This document shows positions 37,473-50,930 of a stretch of DNA of 64,000 nucleotides, in pieces (the first letter of the stretch is position 1; each line of letters starts with the position of its first letter). This DNA is from a bacterium (lineage in GTDB: Bacteria > Bacillota > Bacilli > Lactobacillales > Streptococcaceae), in contig CAJNCV010000002.1 of assembly GCA_905221385.1 (NCBI GenBank), positions 62,001-126,000 of the forward strand. The letters run 5' to 3'. A program made the position numbers and the translations under genes. The notes beneath the pieces were generated by a model. It was given only the letters and a program-made list of their open reading frames with translations. It had not been told where the DNA came from and searched no databases.

Positions 37473-37533
37473 CACTTCTCCTATTCTCTAAATAGCCCAA
37501 AAATCGTATGAAAGAATCATACGATTTCATCTA

Positions 37534-38967
37534 TTAGTTGACTAGACTATGGTACAAATCAAGATAAGACTTGCAAGCTGTATCCCATGAGAAATCACAT
37601 TCCATAGCTTGTTTTTGTAGATTTCTCCATACGTCCAGCTGGTACTTATATACATCTAAGGCTGTTTTGAAACTCCAGTTAAGCCAGTATGGTGTTAAAT
37701 TGTCGAAGCTAAATCCAGTACCAGTTCCCTCGATCGGATTGAAGGATTGAACTGTATCTCTTAGTCCGCCAACCTCATGAACCAATGGTAGAGTTCCGTA
37801 GCGCATCGCCATCATTTGTGACAAGCCACAGGGTTCAAAACGGCTCGGCATGAGGAAAAGGTCACAAGCTGCGTAAATTTCTTGAGCAAGTTTGACGTCA
37901 AAAGTGATATTTGCTGATAGCTTGTCAGGATAGACTTGAGCAAACCATGAGAAGGAATGTTCAAAAGCAGGATCTCCTGTTCCTAAAAGAACGATTTGAA
38001 CGTCCTCTTGTAAGAAACGATGCAAGCTTTCTACAACAACATCAAAACCTTTTTGGCGTGTCAATCGAGAGACAATCCCAACTAGCGGAACATCTGCTCG
38101 CACAGGTAACCCAACTCTCTCTTGCAATTTTGCTTTGTTTTGCGCTTTTCCAGACAAATCTTCCTTATCAAAATGATAGTCTAAAAGTGGGTCTGTTTGA
38201 GGATTATAAAGATCTGCGTCAATACCATTGACAATACCTGAAACCTTACCTGACTCCATGCGAAGAATCTGATCCAAACCGCAACCAAACTGACTGGTCA
38301 TAATCTCGTGCGCATAGCTAGGGGAAACGGTTGTGACACGATCTGCGTAGAGAATCCCCGCTTTCATCCAGTTGAGACAATCATTCCAGCGAAGGGTCCC
38401 ATCAGCATAGCGTTCAAAGCCAACACCGAACAAATCCCACAACATTCCTTCAGAAAATTGACCTTGGAATTCCAAATTATGAATGGTTAAAACGGTTCTG
38501 ATTCCTTGATAAGCTTGAATCCAATGGTACTTTTCTTTTAACAAGAAGGGAATCATGGCTGTGTGGTAATCATGGACATGGAGAAGGTCAGGGATAAAGC
38601 CGATGCGCTCCATGGCTTCAAGAGCAGCCAGTTGGAAAAAGGCAAAGCGTTCACCGTCGTCAAAATCACCATACACATGGCCACGAAAGAAATAATACTG
38701 ATTATCAATGAAGTAGAAAGTAACCCCATTCAAGACCGTTTTCTTAATACCACAGTACTGTCTACGCCATCCTACACTAACTTCAAAATGGAGAACATCC
38801 TCTATCTGGTCGCCGAACTTAGCTTCTACCATATCATAATAAGGCAAGAAAACTGCAACTTCGTGCCCCGCTTTTACAAGTGATTTTGGAAGTGCGCCAA
38901 TGACATCTCCCAAACCACCTGTTTTTGAAAAGGGTGCTCCTTCTGCCGCTACAAATAAAATTTTCAT
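37534..38967 (-). CDS. glgA: Glycogen synthase (ADP-glucose type)
   Basis: GlgA adds glucose from ADP-glucose to the growing glycogen chain. The 477-aa GT5 protein has the ADP-glucose binding [16 protein letters not shown] (about 13-28), [12 protein letters not shown], and the EX7E motif region in [21 protein letters not shown] (about 375-395). Its ATG overlaps the glgD stop by four bases. Last gene of the glg operon. Confidence 0.96.
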   Translation of the reverse strand: MKILFVAAEGAPFSKTGGLGDVIGALPKSLVKAGHEVAVFLPYYDMVEAKFGDQIEDVLHFEVSVGWRRQYCGIKKTVLNGVTFYFIDNQYYFFRGHVYGDFDDGERFAFFQLAALEAMERIGFIPDLLHVHDYHTAMIPFLLKEKYHWIQAYQGIRTVLTIHNLEFQGQFSEGMLWDLFGVGFERYADGTLRWNDCLNWMKAGILYADRVTTVSPSYAHEIMTSQFGCGLDQILRMESGKVSGIVNGIDADLYNPQTDPLLDYHFDKEDLSGKAQNKAKLQERVGLPVRADVPLVGIVSRLTRQKGFDVVVESLHRFLQEDVQIVLLGTGDPAFEHSFSWFAQVYPDKLSANITFDVKLAQEIYAACDLFLMPSRFEPCGLSQMMAMRYGTLPLVHEVGGLRDTVQSFNPIEGTGTGFSFDNLTPYWLNWSFKTALDVYKYQLDVWRNLQKQAMECDFSWDTACKSYLDLYHSLVN

Positions 38968-40103
38968 GAATAAATGTCCTCTGTTACTGTTTCACCCTTC
39001 TTCACTACAACTGGATGTTCTGCCGTTCCTCGAATGACAACACCGTCCGCAACCTCAACTCCCTTGTCCAAGATAGCATATTCAACCTGGGCACCTTGAC
39101 CAATCACAACACGAGGGAATAAAATGCTGTCCTTCACCACACTATCTTTGTGAACATAAATGTTACGAGATAGGACTGACTGAACTACTTCACCCTCAAT
39201 GATACTACCAGAAGCAAACTGAGAAGTACTTACTTTTGAAGTATTCGCATAGTAGGTTGGTTCTTCATTCTTAACTTTGGTATAAATCTTTTGATTTGGT
39301 GAGAAGAGTGAGTAGAACTTTTTAGATTCAAGCATATCGATGTTTGCTTGATAATAGGACTGAACAGAATGAATATTTGCTAAGTATCCTGTGTATTCGT
39401 AAGCAAAAGCTCCTTCTTTTACAGCTAAATCGCGAAGAACATAGCGTAACTTTTCAGGATATTCTTTCTGAGCTTCTTCTTCAAGTCGTTCAATCAACCA
39501 AGGAGTATCCACAACAAAGATATCTGTAGACATGTTGAAGAGTTCATCCGTAGATTTATTATCAAAGAGTTTGTGCGAACGAACATGGTCAGTTTCATCG
39601 ATTTCCAAGATAGCATTCACATCAGAAATGTCTTTCTTTGGAAGTTTCTTATATACAACTGTAATCGGACCTTTTGTTGTATTGTGTAGGTGGAAGACTT
39701 GATTCAAGTCAATATTCACTAATACATCACAGTTAATCGAAACGGTCTGGTTTGAACCTGAACGTCTCAAGTAGGTAAGAAGTTGTTGGTAATACTCTTT
39801 TCCAACTGTACTGCTTTCAACACGAGTATTGTAAATTCCTAGATAGTAGTGACTTAGAAGGGTTGACAAGCCCCACTCACGACCTGAACGAATATGGTCA
39901 AAAACTGAGCTGATATTATCTTGTTGGAAAATACCAAAGATACTACGAACACCTGCATTTGCAAGACTGGAAAGGGGGAAGTCAATCAAACGGTATTTCC
40001 CACCGAAAGGCAAGCTAGCTACCGGACGGTGTTCTGTTAACGTTGACATATCATGAAAACCAACTGTGTTTCCCAAAATGGCTGAATATTTATCAATCTT
40101 CAT
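38964..40103 (-). CDS. glgD: GlgD, non-catalytic or regulatory ADP-glucose pyrophosphorylase subunit
   Basis: The 379-aa protein resembles GlgC over its whole length ([24 protein letters not shown]-terminal beta-helix), but the N-terminal nucleotide loop GGxGTRL of GlgC is missing; here it reads [11 protein letters not shown]. It is thus the GlgD paralogue that joins GlgC in a heteromer and raises its activity. Overlaps glgC by 11 bases. Confidence 0.95.
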   Translation of the reverse strand: MKIDKYSAILGNTVGFHDMSTLTEHRPVASLPFGGKYRLIDFPLSSLANAGVRSIFGIFQQDNISSVFDHIRSGREWGLSTLLSHYYLGIYNTRVESSTVGKEYYQQLLTYLRRSGSNQTVSINCDVLVNIDLNQVFHLHNTTKGPITVVYKKLPKKDISDVNAILEIDETDHVRSHKLFDNKSTDELFNMSTDIFVVDTPWLIERLEEEAQKEYPEKLRYVLRDLAVKEGAFAYEYTGYLANIHSVQSYYQANIDMLESKKFYSLFSPNQKIYTKVKNEEPTYYANTSKVSTSQFASGSIIEGEVVQSVLSRNIYVHKDSVVKDSILFPRVVIGQGAQVEYAILDKGVEVADGVVIRGTAEHPVVVKKGETVTEDIYS

Positions 40104-41235
40104 CTGTTGCTACCCCCACTACTTCATTGTATCCTACCACTTGTACTTCGTCCGTTCCGTCAATCTCTACGCCGTCTGCAATAATGGCACCCTCACCAAT
40201 GATGGCACGTTTAATTTTTGCACCTTTTCCGATAATGGCACCACTCATGATTACAGAATCTACTACTTCAGCCCCCTCACGTACTTGCGCCTCTGTTGAA
40301 AGAATCGAACGTTTTACAGTTCCATCTACAAAACATCCATCCACGACCAATGAATCTTCAACGTGTGCATGCGCTCCAAAGTAGTTTGGTGGTGAAATCA
40401 AGTTTCTTGAGTAAATTTTCCACTGACGATTGCGGCTATCCAAGGCATTTTCTGGCGAAATGTACTCCATATTAGCTTCCCAGAGTGATTCGATGGTACC
40501 AACGTCTTTCCAGTAGCCATTAAATTCATAAGCATAGACACTTTCACCAGACTCGAGATAGTTAGGGATAACGTTCTTACCAAAGTCTGACATATCCACA
40601 TTGCTCTTTTCAGCAGCAACAAGCATATTGCGAAGTCGTTTCCAGTCAAAAATATAAATCCCCATAGAAGCTTTTGTAGACTTAGGTTGAGCAGGTTTTT
40701 CTTCGAATTCAACGATACGGTTATTAGCATCTGTATTCATGATACCAAAACGGCTAGCTTCTTTGAGAGGCACGTCTAGGACAGCTACTGTCAAACTGGC
40801 ATTGTTATCCTTATGGGACTGAAGCATATCATCGTAATCCATCTTGTAGATGTGGTCACCAGAAAGAATCAAAACATACTCAGGGTTAACACTGTCGATG
40901 TAGTCAATGTTTTGGTAAATAGCGTGACTAGTTCCTTCAAACCAACGATTTCCTTCGCTGGCTGAATAAGGTTGTAAAATAGAGACACCTGAATTGATAC
41001 CATCCAATCCCCAGCTAGAACCATTTCCGATATGGTTATTCAAAGCGAGAGGTTGGTACTGCGTAATCACACCAACATTTTGGATTCCAGAGTTTGCACA
41101 GTTGGAAAGAGCAAAGTCAATGATACGGTAGCGCCCACCGAATTGCACTGCCGGTTTGGCAATGCTTTGAGTGAGTTTTCCGAGACGTGTTCCTTGCCCA
41201 CCCGCAAGGATCAAAGCTAGCATTTCATTCTTCAT
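40093..41235 (-). CDS. glgC: Glucose-1-phosphate adenylyltransferase, catalytic subunit
   Basis: GlgC makes ADP-glucose from glucose-1-phosphate and ATP, the committed step of glycogen synthesis. The 380-aa protein has the catalytic [18 protein letters not shown] loop (about 6-23), [30 protein letters not shown] (metal Asp) and a C-terminal left-handed beta-helix with isoleucine-rich repeats. AAGGAG lies before the ATG; 157 bases separate it from glgB without a clear gene. Confidence 0.96.
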   Translation of the reverse strand: MKNEMLALILAGGQGTRLGKLTQSIAKPAVQFGGRYRIIDFALSNCANSGIQNVGVITQYQPLALNNHIGNGSSWGLDGINSGVSILQPYSASEGNRWFEGTSHAIYQNIDYIDSVNPEYVLILSGDHIYKMDYDDMLQSHKDNNASLTVAVLDVPLKEASRFGIMNTDANNRIVEFEEKPAQPKSTKASMGIYIFDWKRLRNMLVAAEKSNVDMSDFGKNVIPNYLESGESVYAYEFNGYWKDVGTIESLWEANMEYISPENALDSRNRQWKIYSRNLISPPNYFGAHAHVEDSLVVDGCFVDGTVKRSILSTEAQVREGAEVVDSVIMSGAIIGKGAKIKRAIIGEGAIIADGVEIDGTDEVQVVGYNEVVGVATDED

Positions 41236-41392
41236 TTTCTACTCCTTTATAAAGACATGTGAACGTTAAAATCGAAAGAAGGTCGGAAGTCAAACTTTTT
41301 ATAAAAATAATAGGAAATCCATTTCTCTTGTGTTTCAAGTCCGATACAAGTATATCCGTTTTTAAAATCTAAAAAATATCATCAACAGCCCA

Positions 41393-43288
41393 TTATTCTT
41401 TTTTCTTAGCCGGTTTCAAACGACGCTTGATCTTCCAGATGCTTGCTCCCATGGCAGGCAAGGTAAAGGTCAAAGTCTGCTCATAATCTTTCCATAAGCC
41501 TTCTTGAGTCTGAACTGTTTGATTGTGCTCTTTCCACACACCTCCCCATTCTTCTAGTTCTGTATTCCAAACTTCTTCGTAAATACCTGCAACAGGTAAA
41601 CCAATCGTAAAGTCCTTGCGTTCAACTGGTGCCATATTAAAGACACAGACTAACATTTCGTCCTTCTTGCCCTTACGAATAAAGGAGAGGACACTCTGAT
41701 CTCTATTATCAGCATCGATAATCTCGATACCGTCATAACTAGTATCAATTTCCCAAAGACAGCGATTGTCTTTATAGAATTGATTTAGTTGTGAAGTGAA
41801 ATGCTTCATCTTGGCATTCATCGGATCTTCTAGATTAGACCACTCCAACTGCTCCTCAGACTTCCACTCGAGGAATTGCCCGTACTCACTACCCATGAAC
41901 AAGAGTTTCTTACCTGGATGACAAATTTGATAGGTGTAGAGATTGCGCAGACCTGCGAACTGATTGTAGCGATCACCCCACATCTTATGCATCATACTCT
42001 TCTTGCCATGGACCACTTCATCATGTGAGAAAGGTAAGAGATAGTTTTCATTGAAAACATACATAAAGCTGAAAGTCACAAGATTAAAGTCATACTTGCG
42101 ATAAATCGGATCTTCCTCGTAGAAACGGAGGATATCATTCATCCAGCCCATATTCCATTTATAGTCAAATCCGAGGCCACCCATTTCTTTCATGCCAGTA
42201 ATCTTTGTTGCTGATGAACTTTCTTCTGCAATCATCATGATATCTGGATGAGCAAGCTTGATAACTGTGTTCAACCGTTGAAGGAAGTAATAACCCTCGT
42301 AGTTAAGGTTTCCACCGTCTTTGTTTGGAGTCCAAGGAGCATTATCATAATCTAGATACAGCATATTGCTCACAGCATCGACCCGAATACCATCTAAGTG
42401 GTAAAAATCAATCCAGAATTTAATACTTGAAATCAAGAAAGACTGGACCTCATTTTTCCCGAGGTCAAAATTCAGTGCACCCCAACCATAGTTATGAGCC
42501 TTGTTGTGGTCTTGGTATTCAAAAGTTGGTGTACCGTCATAATATGCCAAGGCATCATCATTAATAGTGAAATGACCTGGAACCCAGTCTACAATAACAC
42601 CAATATTATTTATATGACACTCTTCAACGAAATCTTGGAATTCCTCAGGTCTACCATAGGAATGTTCAAAAGCAAAGTAACCCATAAGCTGATAGCCCCA
42701 GCTCAATCCAAGTGGGTGAGCCAATAAAGGCATAAACTCAATATGTGTATAGTTCATCTCAACTAAGTATGGAATCAACTCGTCTTTCAGTTGTGAAAAA
42801 GTATAGGGACTACCATCTGGATTTCTCTTCCAAGACCCTGCATGAGCTTCATATATATTAACTGGTCTCTCAAAAAATCCCAGACGTTTGCGACGTGCTA
42901 ACCAAAGGCCATCTTTCCATTTCTTTTCACGGATATTGGTCAGAACTGCTCCTGTACCCGGTCTAGCTTCAAAATAAACTGCCAAAGGATCAATCTTCAT
43001 AATCTGGTGACCATTTGCACGTGTGATATGATATTTATAAATCTGACCTTCCTGGGCTTGACTCGTAAAGACTTCCCAAACACCTGCTTCATTACGAACC
43101 ATAGGAATCTGATTCTCAACCCAATTAGTAAAATCACCAACCAGATGAACTGCTTGTGCATTTGGGGCCCAAACCCTAAAGGTATAGCCAATTTCTCCGT
43201 TTTTCTCCTCTCTATGCGCTCCTAAATAATGCTGGAGGTGAAAGTTCTCACCTGTAGTAAAGGTTCTTAATGCTTCTTGATTATTCAT
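41393..43288 (-). CDS. glgB: 1,4-alpha-glucan branching enzyme
   Basis: GlgB creates alpha-1,6 branches in glycogen. The 631-aa GH13 protein has an N-terminal CBM48 (about 30-120, [20 protein letters not shown]), then catalytic region with [20 protein letters not shown] (nucleophile Asp, about 310), MIAEESS (acid/base Glu, about 355) and [12 protein letters not shown] (transition-state Asp). It lies first in the glg operon and has its own cre-covered promoter. Confidence 0.96.
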   Translation of the reverse strand: MNNQEALRTFTTGENFHLQHYLGAHREEKNGEIGYTFRVWAPNAQAVHLVGDFTNWVENQIPMVRNEAGVWEVFTSQAQEGQIYKYHITRANGHQIMKIDPLAVYFEARPGTGAVLTNIREKKWKDGLWLARRKRLGFFERPVNIYEAHAGSWKRNPDGSPYTFSQLKDELIPYLVEMNYTHIEFMPLLAHPLGLSWGYQLMGYFAFEHSYGRPEEFQDFVEECHINNIGVIVDWVPGHFTINDDALAYYDGTPTFEYQDHNKAHNYGWGALNFDLGKNEVQSFLISSIKFWIDFYHLDGIRVDAVSNMLYLDYDNAPWTPNKDGGNLNYEGYYFLQRLNTVIKLAHPDIMMIAEESSSATKITGMKEMGGLGFDYKWNMGWMNDILRFYEEDPIYRKYDFNLVTFSFMYVFNENYLLPFSHDEVVHGKKSMMHKMWGDRYNQFAGLRNLYTYQICHPGKKLLFMGSEYGQFLEWKSEEQLEWSNLEDPMNAKMKHFTSQLNQFYKDNRCLWEIDTSYDGIEIIDADNRDQSVLSFIRKGKKDEMLVCVFNMAPVERKDFTIGLPVAGIYEEVWNTELEEWGGVWKEHNQTVQTQEGLWKDYEQTLTFTLPAMGASIWKIKRRLKPAKKKE

Positions 43289-43313
43289 TCAATCCCCTTT
43301 CTTTTGTAAGCGT

Positions 43314-43355
43314 TTTCTATAATTCTATTATACACTCTTTTAAGATAACTTTCAA
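43314..43355 (-). promoter_or_regulatory. glgB operon promoter with overlapping cre (CcpA) site
   Basis: On the - strand TTGAAA (43350-43355), 17 bases, TATAAT (43327-43332). A near-cre sequence (TTGTAAGCGTTTTCTA on the + strand, 43314-43329; one mismatch to WTGNNARCGNWWWCAW) overlaps the -10 and the start. CcpA binding would repress glycogen genes when preferred sugars are abundant. Confidence 0.65.
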
Positions 43356-43562
43356 GTAATTTACGGAATTTCACCAAAATTATCTTGAAAATTTTAGAAA
43401 ATATATTTTAACATTATATAATTTTTCATTTAATTGTTGAAAAAATAAATGATTTACATATATTTTCTTAGTATAATATCAAAACATTCGTTATTTTTCA
43501 AATTCTAACTGAATTTTTGAGCAAAAATAAAAATCAAGAAGCTAGATTCCTGATTTTTTAGA

Positions 43563-44987
43563 TTATTTCACATCAAAAACAATGGATTTGACATTTGTCA
43601 TCGCTTCGATACTGTATTTAATTCCTTGCACCCCTGCACCAGAACCTTTTACGCCAAGGAATGGGAAATTATCTGGTCCACGTTGTGTTTTATTATTAAT
43701 ATGAACAGTACCAACTTCAAGTTTTTCAGCGATTTCAAACGCCTTCTGAAAGTCGTTTGTAAAGATAGAGGATTGAAGACCAAACTCAGATTCGTTGGCA
43801 ATTGCTACTGCTTCATTGGCATCTGCAACTCGAATAATTGGGAGAACAGGTCCAAATGGTTCTTCCCAAGCTAATTTCATATCTCTTGTGACATAGTCAA
43901 AAAGTCCTGGCCAAATGAGATTCTTCTCACGTTTGATTGGGCTGAGCGCTTTGGCACCCTTTTCCTGAGCGTCTTGAATCAATCCCCAGATGAAATCAGC
44001 TGAAGCATTATCAATAACAGGTGTGATATCAGCATTGTCAAATGGGTCACCAACCGTTAGCTTAGCAACTTCTGCTTGAAGTAATTCAGCCAATTTATCC
44101 GCTACACTTTCCACAACCAAGATACGTTTGATAGCAGTACAACGCTGACCAGAGTAGCTAAAGGCACCACCTACGATTTGCTTGGCTGCATTTTCTAAAT
44201 CTGCATCTTCTAAGACAATTGCTGCATCTTTCCCACCAAGTTCAAGCATAATTGGGCGCATGCCCGCTAAACGACCGATACGCTCACCAATCGGTGTTGA
44301 ACCTGTAAAGTTAATGAAGTTAACTTCTTTGTGTTCGATGATGTAGTCTCCTATTTCAGAACCACGTCCAGTGATGGTGTTAAAGACACCTGCTGGAATT
44401 CCGGCTTCGTCAAATGCTTTAGCTAGCAAGAGAGCAGAAATAGATCCTTGCGTTGGTGGCTTAAACATAACGACATTTCCTGCAATCAAAGCCGGAGCAA
44501 TCTTAGATCCAGAAAGGTTGACTGGATAGTTAAATGGTGCAATAGCTAAGACGACTCCAACTGGCTCACGACGGACAACGGCTAGTTTATTTTTACTTGC
44601 AGCTTCAAAACCGCCACCTTCCATTGCTTGTCCAGTGATACGGAGACCTTCCTCAGCAGCAAAACGAATCAAATCTGCTGTACGTACTACTTCTCCAATC
44701 GCTGCTTTAATCCCTTTAGCGACCTCTTTGGCAAGAATTGTACCAATTTTTTCTTTATCGCGTTCCAAAATATCTGCTGTCTTACGTAAATAGGCTGCAC
44801 GCTCAACGGGTGCTAAATCACGCCATGCCGGGAGAGCTGCACGCGCAGCTTTCATAGCCTCATCTACTTCAGCCCGGCTCATAGCGGGTACTGTACCCAG
44901 CTTTTCCTGATTGATAGGAGAATAGATGGCAATTTCATTCTCTGATGATTTCCATTTTCCATTTACTAAATTCTGATAATTTGTCAA
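43563..44987 (-). CDS. gapN: NADP-dependent non-phosphorylating glyceraldehyde-3-phosphate dehydrogenase
   Basis: GapN oxidises glyceraldehyde-3-phosphate directly to 3-phosphoglycerate, making NADPH, and is the main NADPH source in many streptococci. The 474-aa aldehyde dehydrogenase has the catalytic Glu in MLELGGKDAAIV (about 250), the nucleophile Cys in YSGQRCTAIKR (about 284), and the NADP loop NFTGSTPIGERIG. The C-terminal RGPDNFPFLGVKGSG motif is characteristic for GapN. Monocistronic. The 274 bases between it and glgB hold the glgB promoter and AT-rich DNA. Confidence 0.96.
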   Translation of the reverse strand: MTNYQNLVNGKWKSSENEIAIYSPINQEKLGTVPAMSRAEVDEAMKAARAALPAWRDLAPVERAAYLRKTADILERDKEKIGTILAKEVAKGIKAAIGEVVRTADLIRFAAEEGLRITGQAMEGGGFEAASKNKLAVVRREPVGVVLAIAPFNYPVNLSGSKIAPALIAGNVVMFKPPTQGSISALLLAKAFDEAGIPAGVFNTITGRGSEIGDYIIEHKEVNFINFTGSTPIGERIGRLAGMRPIMLELGGKDAAIVLEDADLENAAKQIVGGAFSYSGQRCTAIKRILVVESVADKLAELLQAEVAKLTVGDPFDNADITPVIDNASADFIWGLIQDAQEKGAKALSPIKREKNLIWPGLFDYVTRDMKLAWEEPFGPVLPIIRVADANEAVAIANESEFGLQSSIFTNDFQKAFEIAEKLEVGTVHINNKTQRGPDNFPFLGVKGSGAGVQGIKYSIEAMTNVKSIVFDVK

Positions 44988-45142
44988 ATTCTCTTCCTCC
45001 TGAAAATGATTAAAACTTATTTTATCAAATTTTCAGAAAATTACAACCATTTTTGTGAAAATATTGATATTTTTTTCACAAACTTGATTCTTCAAATTAT
45101 TTGACTTCTACTGCTAATAGATAGTAGTTTGTCAATAAAAAC

Positions 45143-45172
45143 AAAAAAGGTCTAGTTAATCTAAACCTTTTT
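45143..45172. terminator. Terminator between pulA and gapN
   Basis: AAAAAAGGTCTAG and CTAAACCTTTTT form a hairpin with a short AT loop. On the - strand it follows pulA by about 12 bases and ends in a T run; the reverse works as well. Confidence 0.75.
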
Positions 45173-45183
45173 AGAACATTAAT

Positions 45184-47469
45184 TTACGAGAGTACTTTTA
45201 AGACTACGACGCTGGTATCATCAATCACATTTGATTCCTTAGAACGACTATTAGACACCAGCATTTCAAGATTTCCTGCATTTTCAAAGTAGAAGGAAGT
45301 TCCCTTGGCATTGAATACTACCAATAGATGTTCTGGTCCGCCGTGAATCTCGTAAACAATCCATCCGCTATTTTCTACAGCTGTGTGGACAAAGACATGA
45401 CGGTAAACTTCTTCGTATGTAGGATAGGAGAAGGCACTGGTCTGTGTTTTCAGTCGAATAATCTGACGGACAAACTCAATGCTTTCTTGTCTTTCATTGA
45501 TCAAATCCCAGTTTACCTGATTGACACTATCAGGAGCGTTGTAACTGTTCATAGCGCGTTCTCGGTCTGCTGGAGTGAGTTCTCCGTGTTCACCAGTTGG
45601 AATCAACTTAGTTCGTCCAAACTCTTGACCAAGTTCCATAAAGGACATACCTTGCATGAGAAGGTTCATGGCTGTCGCTGTCTCGACCTTGCGCATAATC
45701 TGGTCGGAACTCTGATCAGGATGAAGAGTTGCCAACAAGTCATGAAGATTGTAATTATCATGGGCTTCTACATAGTTAAGGACTTGGTTTGGACTAAGAT
45801 ATGACCCCAACTCTCGGCTACCAAGAATTGCCTTGGCTACGATTGGTTCTGTGGCAGCACCACTGACAAATCCTGACTTGATTGTACCATAAACTTCTCC
45901 TCCTTTGACCGCATCACGCTGATCATCATTGAAGAATCCAATATTTGGCATCTGGTAAGCATTGTCCTTTTTAGCCTTGTCATAAGAAGCAAGACCTGTC
46001 CCCATATCCCAGCCTTCTCCATAAGTGAGAATACGCGGATCAACTTCATCAAGTGCCCAACGAATTGCCTGCATGGTTTTGACATCGTGGATTCCCATCA
46101 AGTCGAAACGGAAACCGTCAACATTGTATTCTTTCACCCAATAAAGGAGTGAGTCAATCATATACTTGCGGTACATTTCGTGTTCGCTTGCGGTTTCATT
46201 TCCAACACCTGTTCCGTTTTGGAATGTTCCATCTGGATTCATACGATAGTAATAATCAGGAACAGTTGTCTGGAAAGGTGCATCAACCGTTGAGAAGGTA
46301 TGGTTGTAAACGACATCCATAATGACACCGATTCCCGCATCATGATATGCCTGAATCATGGTCTTGAGGTCTCGAATAACCTGTCCAGGATCATTTGGGT
46401 TACTAGAGAAACTTGGTTCTGGGGCATTGTAGTTTTGAGGGTCATAACCCCAGTTATAGGTTACATTTCCGTCCTCGTCGTATTCCTTATGACGATCAAA
46501 GATTGATTGGAGCTGAACATAATTACAGCCGAGTTCTTTGATATAGTCAAAGGCTGTTGCTTGACCATACTGGTTAACCGTTCCAGTCTGGGCAGCCCCA
46601 AGGAAGGTTCCTCGAAGATTTTCTGAAACTCCAGATGTCGGCGATTTTGTAAAATCACGAATGTGCATCTCGCAGATAACGGCTTTACATGGGTTTTCCA
46701 AACGCCAAGGAGCATCTGTCCCATGTTTGACTTTAAAGCCTTCTACCTGTCTCTCTTCATGAGATAGAATTACAGAACGTTTTCCGTCAGGGCTTGTAGC
46801 GATAGTATATGGGTCTCGTGTCAAAGTCTGGTGGTGTGGAAACTCGATCTGATACTGATAAGCTTTACCTGCAAGATTTTCATCCAGATCTAGACTCCAA
46901 ACACCAATAGTATTGTACTTATGGCTGTATGAATAGCTATTCCCACGTTCAAGATTAAAGGTTTTCCAAACAAGCGCGTCGTTACTTGTATTTTCATAAA
47001 CAACCACCTGAACAGCTGTAGCCGTCGGAGCCCAGAGTTTAAAGCTTGTCTGGTAGTCTGAGATACTATAACCCAACTCTCCCTGGTATCCCCAATGATG
47101 GTCAAAACTAGCGCTGTGGATAGCTTTATCAAAAGCAAAAGGATTTTGGTCTTTGTAGTAAGGACTTGCAATGGCTGGATTTTCTGAATAATAAACCGTC
47201 TCATCACCATCCAAAATCCAAACCTCAGTCAACAGTGGATAATAGTTAAACCGTAGGAGATAGTCTTTTGTCTTTCCATCTATTTCGGCAGAAAAGGTTA
47301 AAGTATCGAGTCTTTCTTCACTTGTGACTGTAAAGGAGAATTTTGCTCCAAAATAGTCATTTTCATAATACAAATTTTCTTTAATATCCGCCTGTTTTCT
47401 ACTGAATGAACAAGCATCATAATCCCCATTTTTTCGATGAAAATGGATGACTACTGGGTATCTATACAT
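45184..47469 (-). CDS. pulA: Type I pullulanase (intracellular)
   Basis: Pullulanase cuts alpha-1,6 branches in glycogen or imported maltodextrins. The 761-aa GH13_14 protein lacks a signal peptide and cell-wall anchor, unlike the large surface SpuA/PulA. It has the type I motif YNWGYDPQNYNAPE (about 335-350), catalytic DGFRFDLMGIHD (nucleophile, about 447), GEGWDMGTG (Glu) and VEAHDNYNLHDLL (Asp), and a CBM48 before them. Neighbouring glg genes suggest a joint role in glycogen turnover. Confidence 0.95.
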   Translation of the reverse strand: MYRYPVVIHFHRKNGDYDACSFSRKQADIKENLYYENDYFGAKFSFTVTSEERLDTLTFSAEIDGKTKDYLLRFNYYPLLTEVWILDGDETVYYSENPAIASPYYKDQNPFAFDKAIHSASFDHHWGYQGELGYSISDYQTSFKLWAPTATAVQVVVYENTSNDALVWKTFNLERGNSYSYSHKYNTIGVWSLDLDENLAGKAYQYQIEFPHHQTLTRDPYTIATSPDGKRSVILSHEERQVEGFKVKHGTDAPWRLENPCKAVICEMHIRDFTKSPTSGVSENLRGTFLGAAQTGTVNQYGQATAFDYIKELGCNYVQLQSIFDRHKEYDEDGNVTYNWGYDPQNYNAPEPSFSSNPNDPGQVIRDLKTMIQAYHDAGIGVIMDVVYNHTFSTVDAPFQTTVPDYYYRMNPDGTFQNGTGVGNETASEHEMYRKYMIDSLLYWVKEYNVDGFRFDLMGIHDVKTMQAIRWALDEVDPRILTYGEGWDMGTGLASYDKAKKDNAYQMPNIGFFNDDQRDAVKGGEVYGTIKSGFVSGAATEPIVAKAILGSRELGSYLSPNQVLNYVEAHDNYNLHDLLATLHPDQSSDQIMRKVETATAMNLLMQGMSFMELGQEFGRTKLIPTGEHGELTPADRERAMNSYNAPDSVNQVNWDLINERQESIEFVRQIIRLKTQTSAFSYPTYEEVYRHVFVHTAVENSGWIVYEIHGGPEHLLVVFNAKGTSFYFENAGNLEMLVSNSRSKESNVIDDTSVVVLKVLS

Positions 47470-47624
47470 TTCTTTTCCTAATTTCTAATTTCTATATTTA
47501 ATTTTATTTGATTCTGATGGATTCAGTTGGCATTTCATCACGATGGACAACAGATTTTAACCATGTCAAAACACATCAGGAGAGGCAGTTCCGGACTATC
47601 TAACATCTAGTTTTCAACTATTCT

Positions 47625-49592
<1,968 letters not shown>

Positions 49593-49672
49593 TTACCACA
49601 AAGCAAGCCCTCCTCACAATAGAGAAGGACTGAAAAATGGATTGTGGAGAAATATTTTCTAAAAAAGAGAAA

Positions 49673-50851
49673 TTATAACTCTTTTTTAAAATGACTTCGT
49701 ACATAAACGAGGGATAAACAAGACAGGGCAATAACCCCGCTCCCAATTATCAGGAAAGAAGAGAGATGAACACTTGGTAGCACCGTCATAAAGCCTTTTG
49801 CAATCGGCATAAATAGGATGGCTAAGGTAAAAATTGTGCTTAGTACCCTTCCCAAGTATTCCCCCTCAACCTTGGTTTGCACCTGAGTAAAAAAGTGAAT
49901 ATTAAAAATCGTCATAAACAGTTCACAAACTAAATTTCCAGAAAAGGAAAGAAAAGTTGGCAGTGGTAATCCCATCATAAAAACTCCAACTCCAGTCAAA
50001 GCCAATAGAATCAAAAGATTATAAACACTTGCCTTTATTTTACTAGCTAGAAGAGCTCCGATAATCGAACCAATAGCGCCCATAGTCAAAATACTCGCAT
50101 AAGCTCCTTCTACCCCGTAAAGTCGATTTGAAAAAGGTAGGAGAAATTCAAAAGCTGCAAAAAAGAAATTAACACTGGAAGCTACTAGCAAAAGGAAAAA
50201 GATCTCTTGCTGGCGCCAAATATAGCGAATCCCTTCTTTCATATCAGAAAAAATATTTTTCCAGCTGAAAGTCTTTTGCTCTTGTAACCGAGTCTCTTTT
50301 TTGGGGAGGAAAGCTACTAAGGTAAATGCGATGAAAAAACTAATGGCATCTAAAATAAGCGTCATATGGAGACTGGCAAATTGTAAAACGATGAAAGAAA
50401 GTACAGGGGAGCTAACGCCTACAACCTGCAAAACGAGCTCTAAGCGAGCATTATAGGTCACAATCTCGTCTTTCTCTACAACCTCAGTTATAATAGCTTT
50501 ATTGGCTGTACGAGAAAATGCAAAGGCAACCGCCTGAACAATATTTGCGAAGATCAGAGCAGCAATCATCAAGCTATCATTTCTGATGAAAGAAATAGCT
50601 AAACAGAGAATACCACAAACCAAGTCTGTCGTCATCAAAATTTTGCGACGCGAAAAGCGGTCTGAAATCACTCCGCCAAAGGGATTGACCAGAATCGATG
50701 TAACCAACTCAGAAATTTGATAAATTCCAAGAACAGTCTGTCCTATCGTCCCCATGGACGCCAACCAAACACTATTTCCATAATCATAGAGCATATTTCC
50801 TATCTTATTAATAGCACCACGACTAATCAACTGGATTGCATGTCGATTCAT
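49673..50851 (-). CDS. MFS exporter (MFS_3/macrolide-efflux-like)
   Basis: The 392-aa protein has about 12 membrane segments, motif A in GGVISDRFSRRKILMTTD (about 60-77) and a first-half/second-half repeat typical of the major facilitator superfamily; similarity is to MFS_3 exporters of the Mef type. It lies 80 bases downstream of an Rgg-type regulator gene, with two palindromes in its promoter, so it may be that regulator's target. Substrate is unknown. Confidence 0.88.
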   Translation of the reverse strand: MNRHAIQLISRGAINKIGNMLYDYGNSVWLASMGTIGQTVLGIYQISELVTSILVNPFGGVISDRFSRRKILMTTDLVCGILCLAISFIRNDSLMIAALIFANIVQAVAFAFSRTANKAIITEVVEKDEIVTYNARLELVLQVVGVSSPVLSFIVLQFASLHMTLILDAISFFIAFTLVAFLPKKETRLQEQKTFSWKNIFSDMKEGIRYIWRQQEIFFLLLVASSVNFFFAAFEFLLPFSNRLYGVEGAYASILTMGAIGSIIGALLASKIKASVYNLLILLALTGVGVFMMGLPLPTFLSFSGNLVCELFMTIFNIHFFTQVQTKVEGEYLGRVLSTIFTLAILFMPIAKGFMTVLPSVHLSSFLIIGSGVIALSCLSLVYVRSHFKKEL

Positions 50852-50879
50852 ATAAAAACTCCTCTCAAAATTTGAAACT

Positions 50880-50930
50880 ATTGTATCAAAACTGGAAGGA
50901 GTTCCTTCATATTTCCCTTATTTGGGAAAT
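50880..50930 (-). promoter_or_regulatory. MFS promoter with two palindromes
   Basis: On the - strand TGATACAAT (-10 at 50880-50885). The -35 region is filled by the palindrome GAAGGA GT TCCTTC (50895-50908), and ATTTCCC / GGGAAAT (50911-50930) lies just upstream. Candidate operators for the Rgg-type regulator encoded next to it. Confidence 0.6.
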
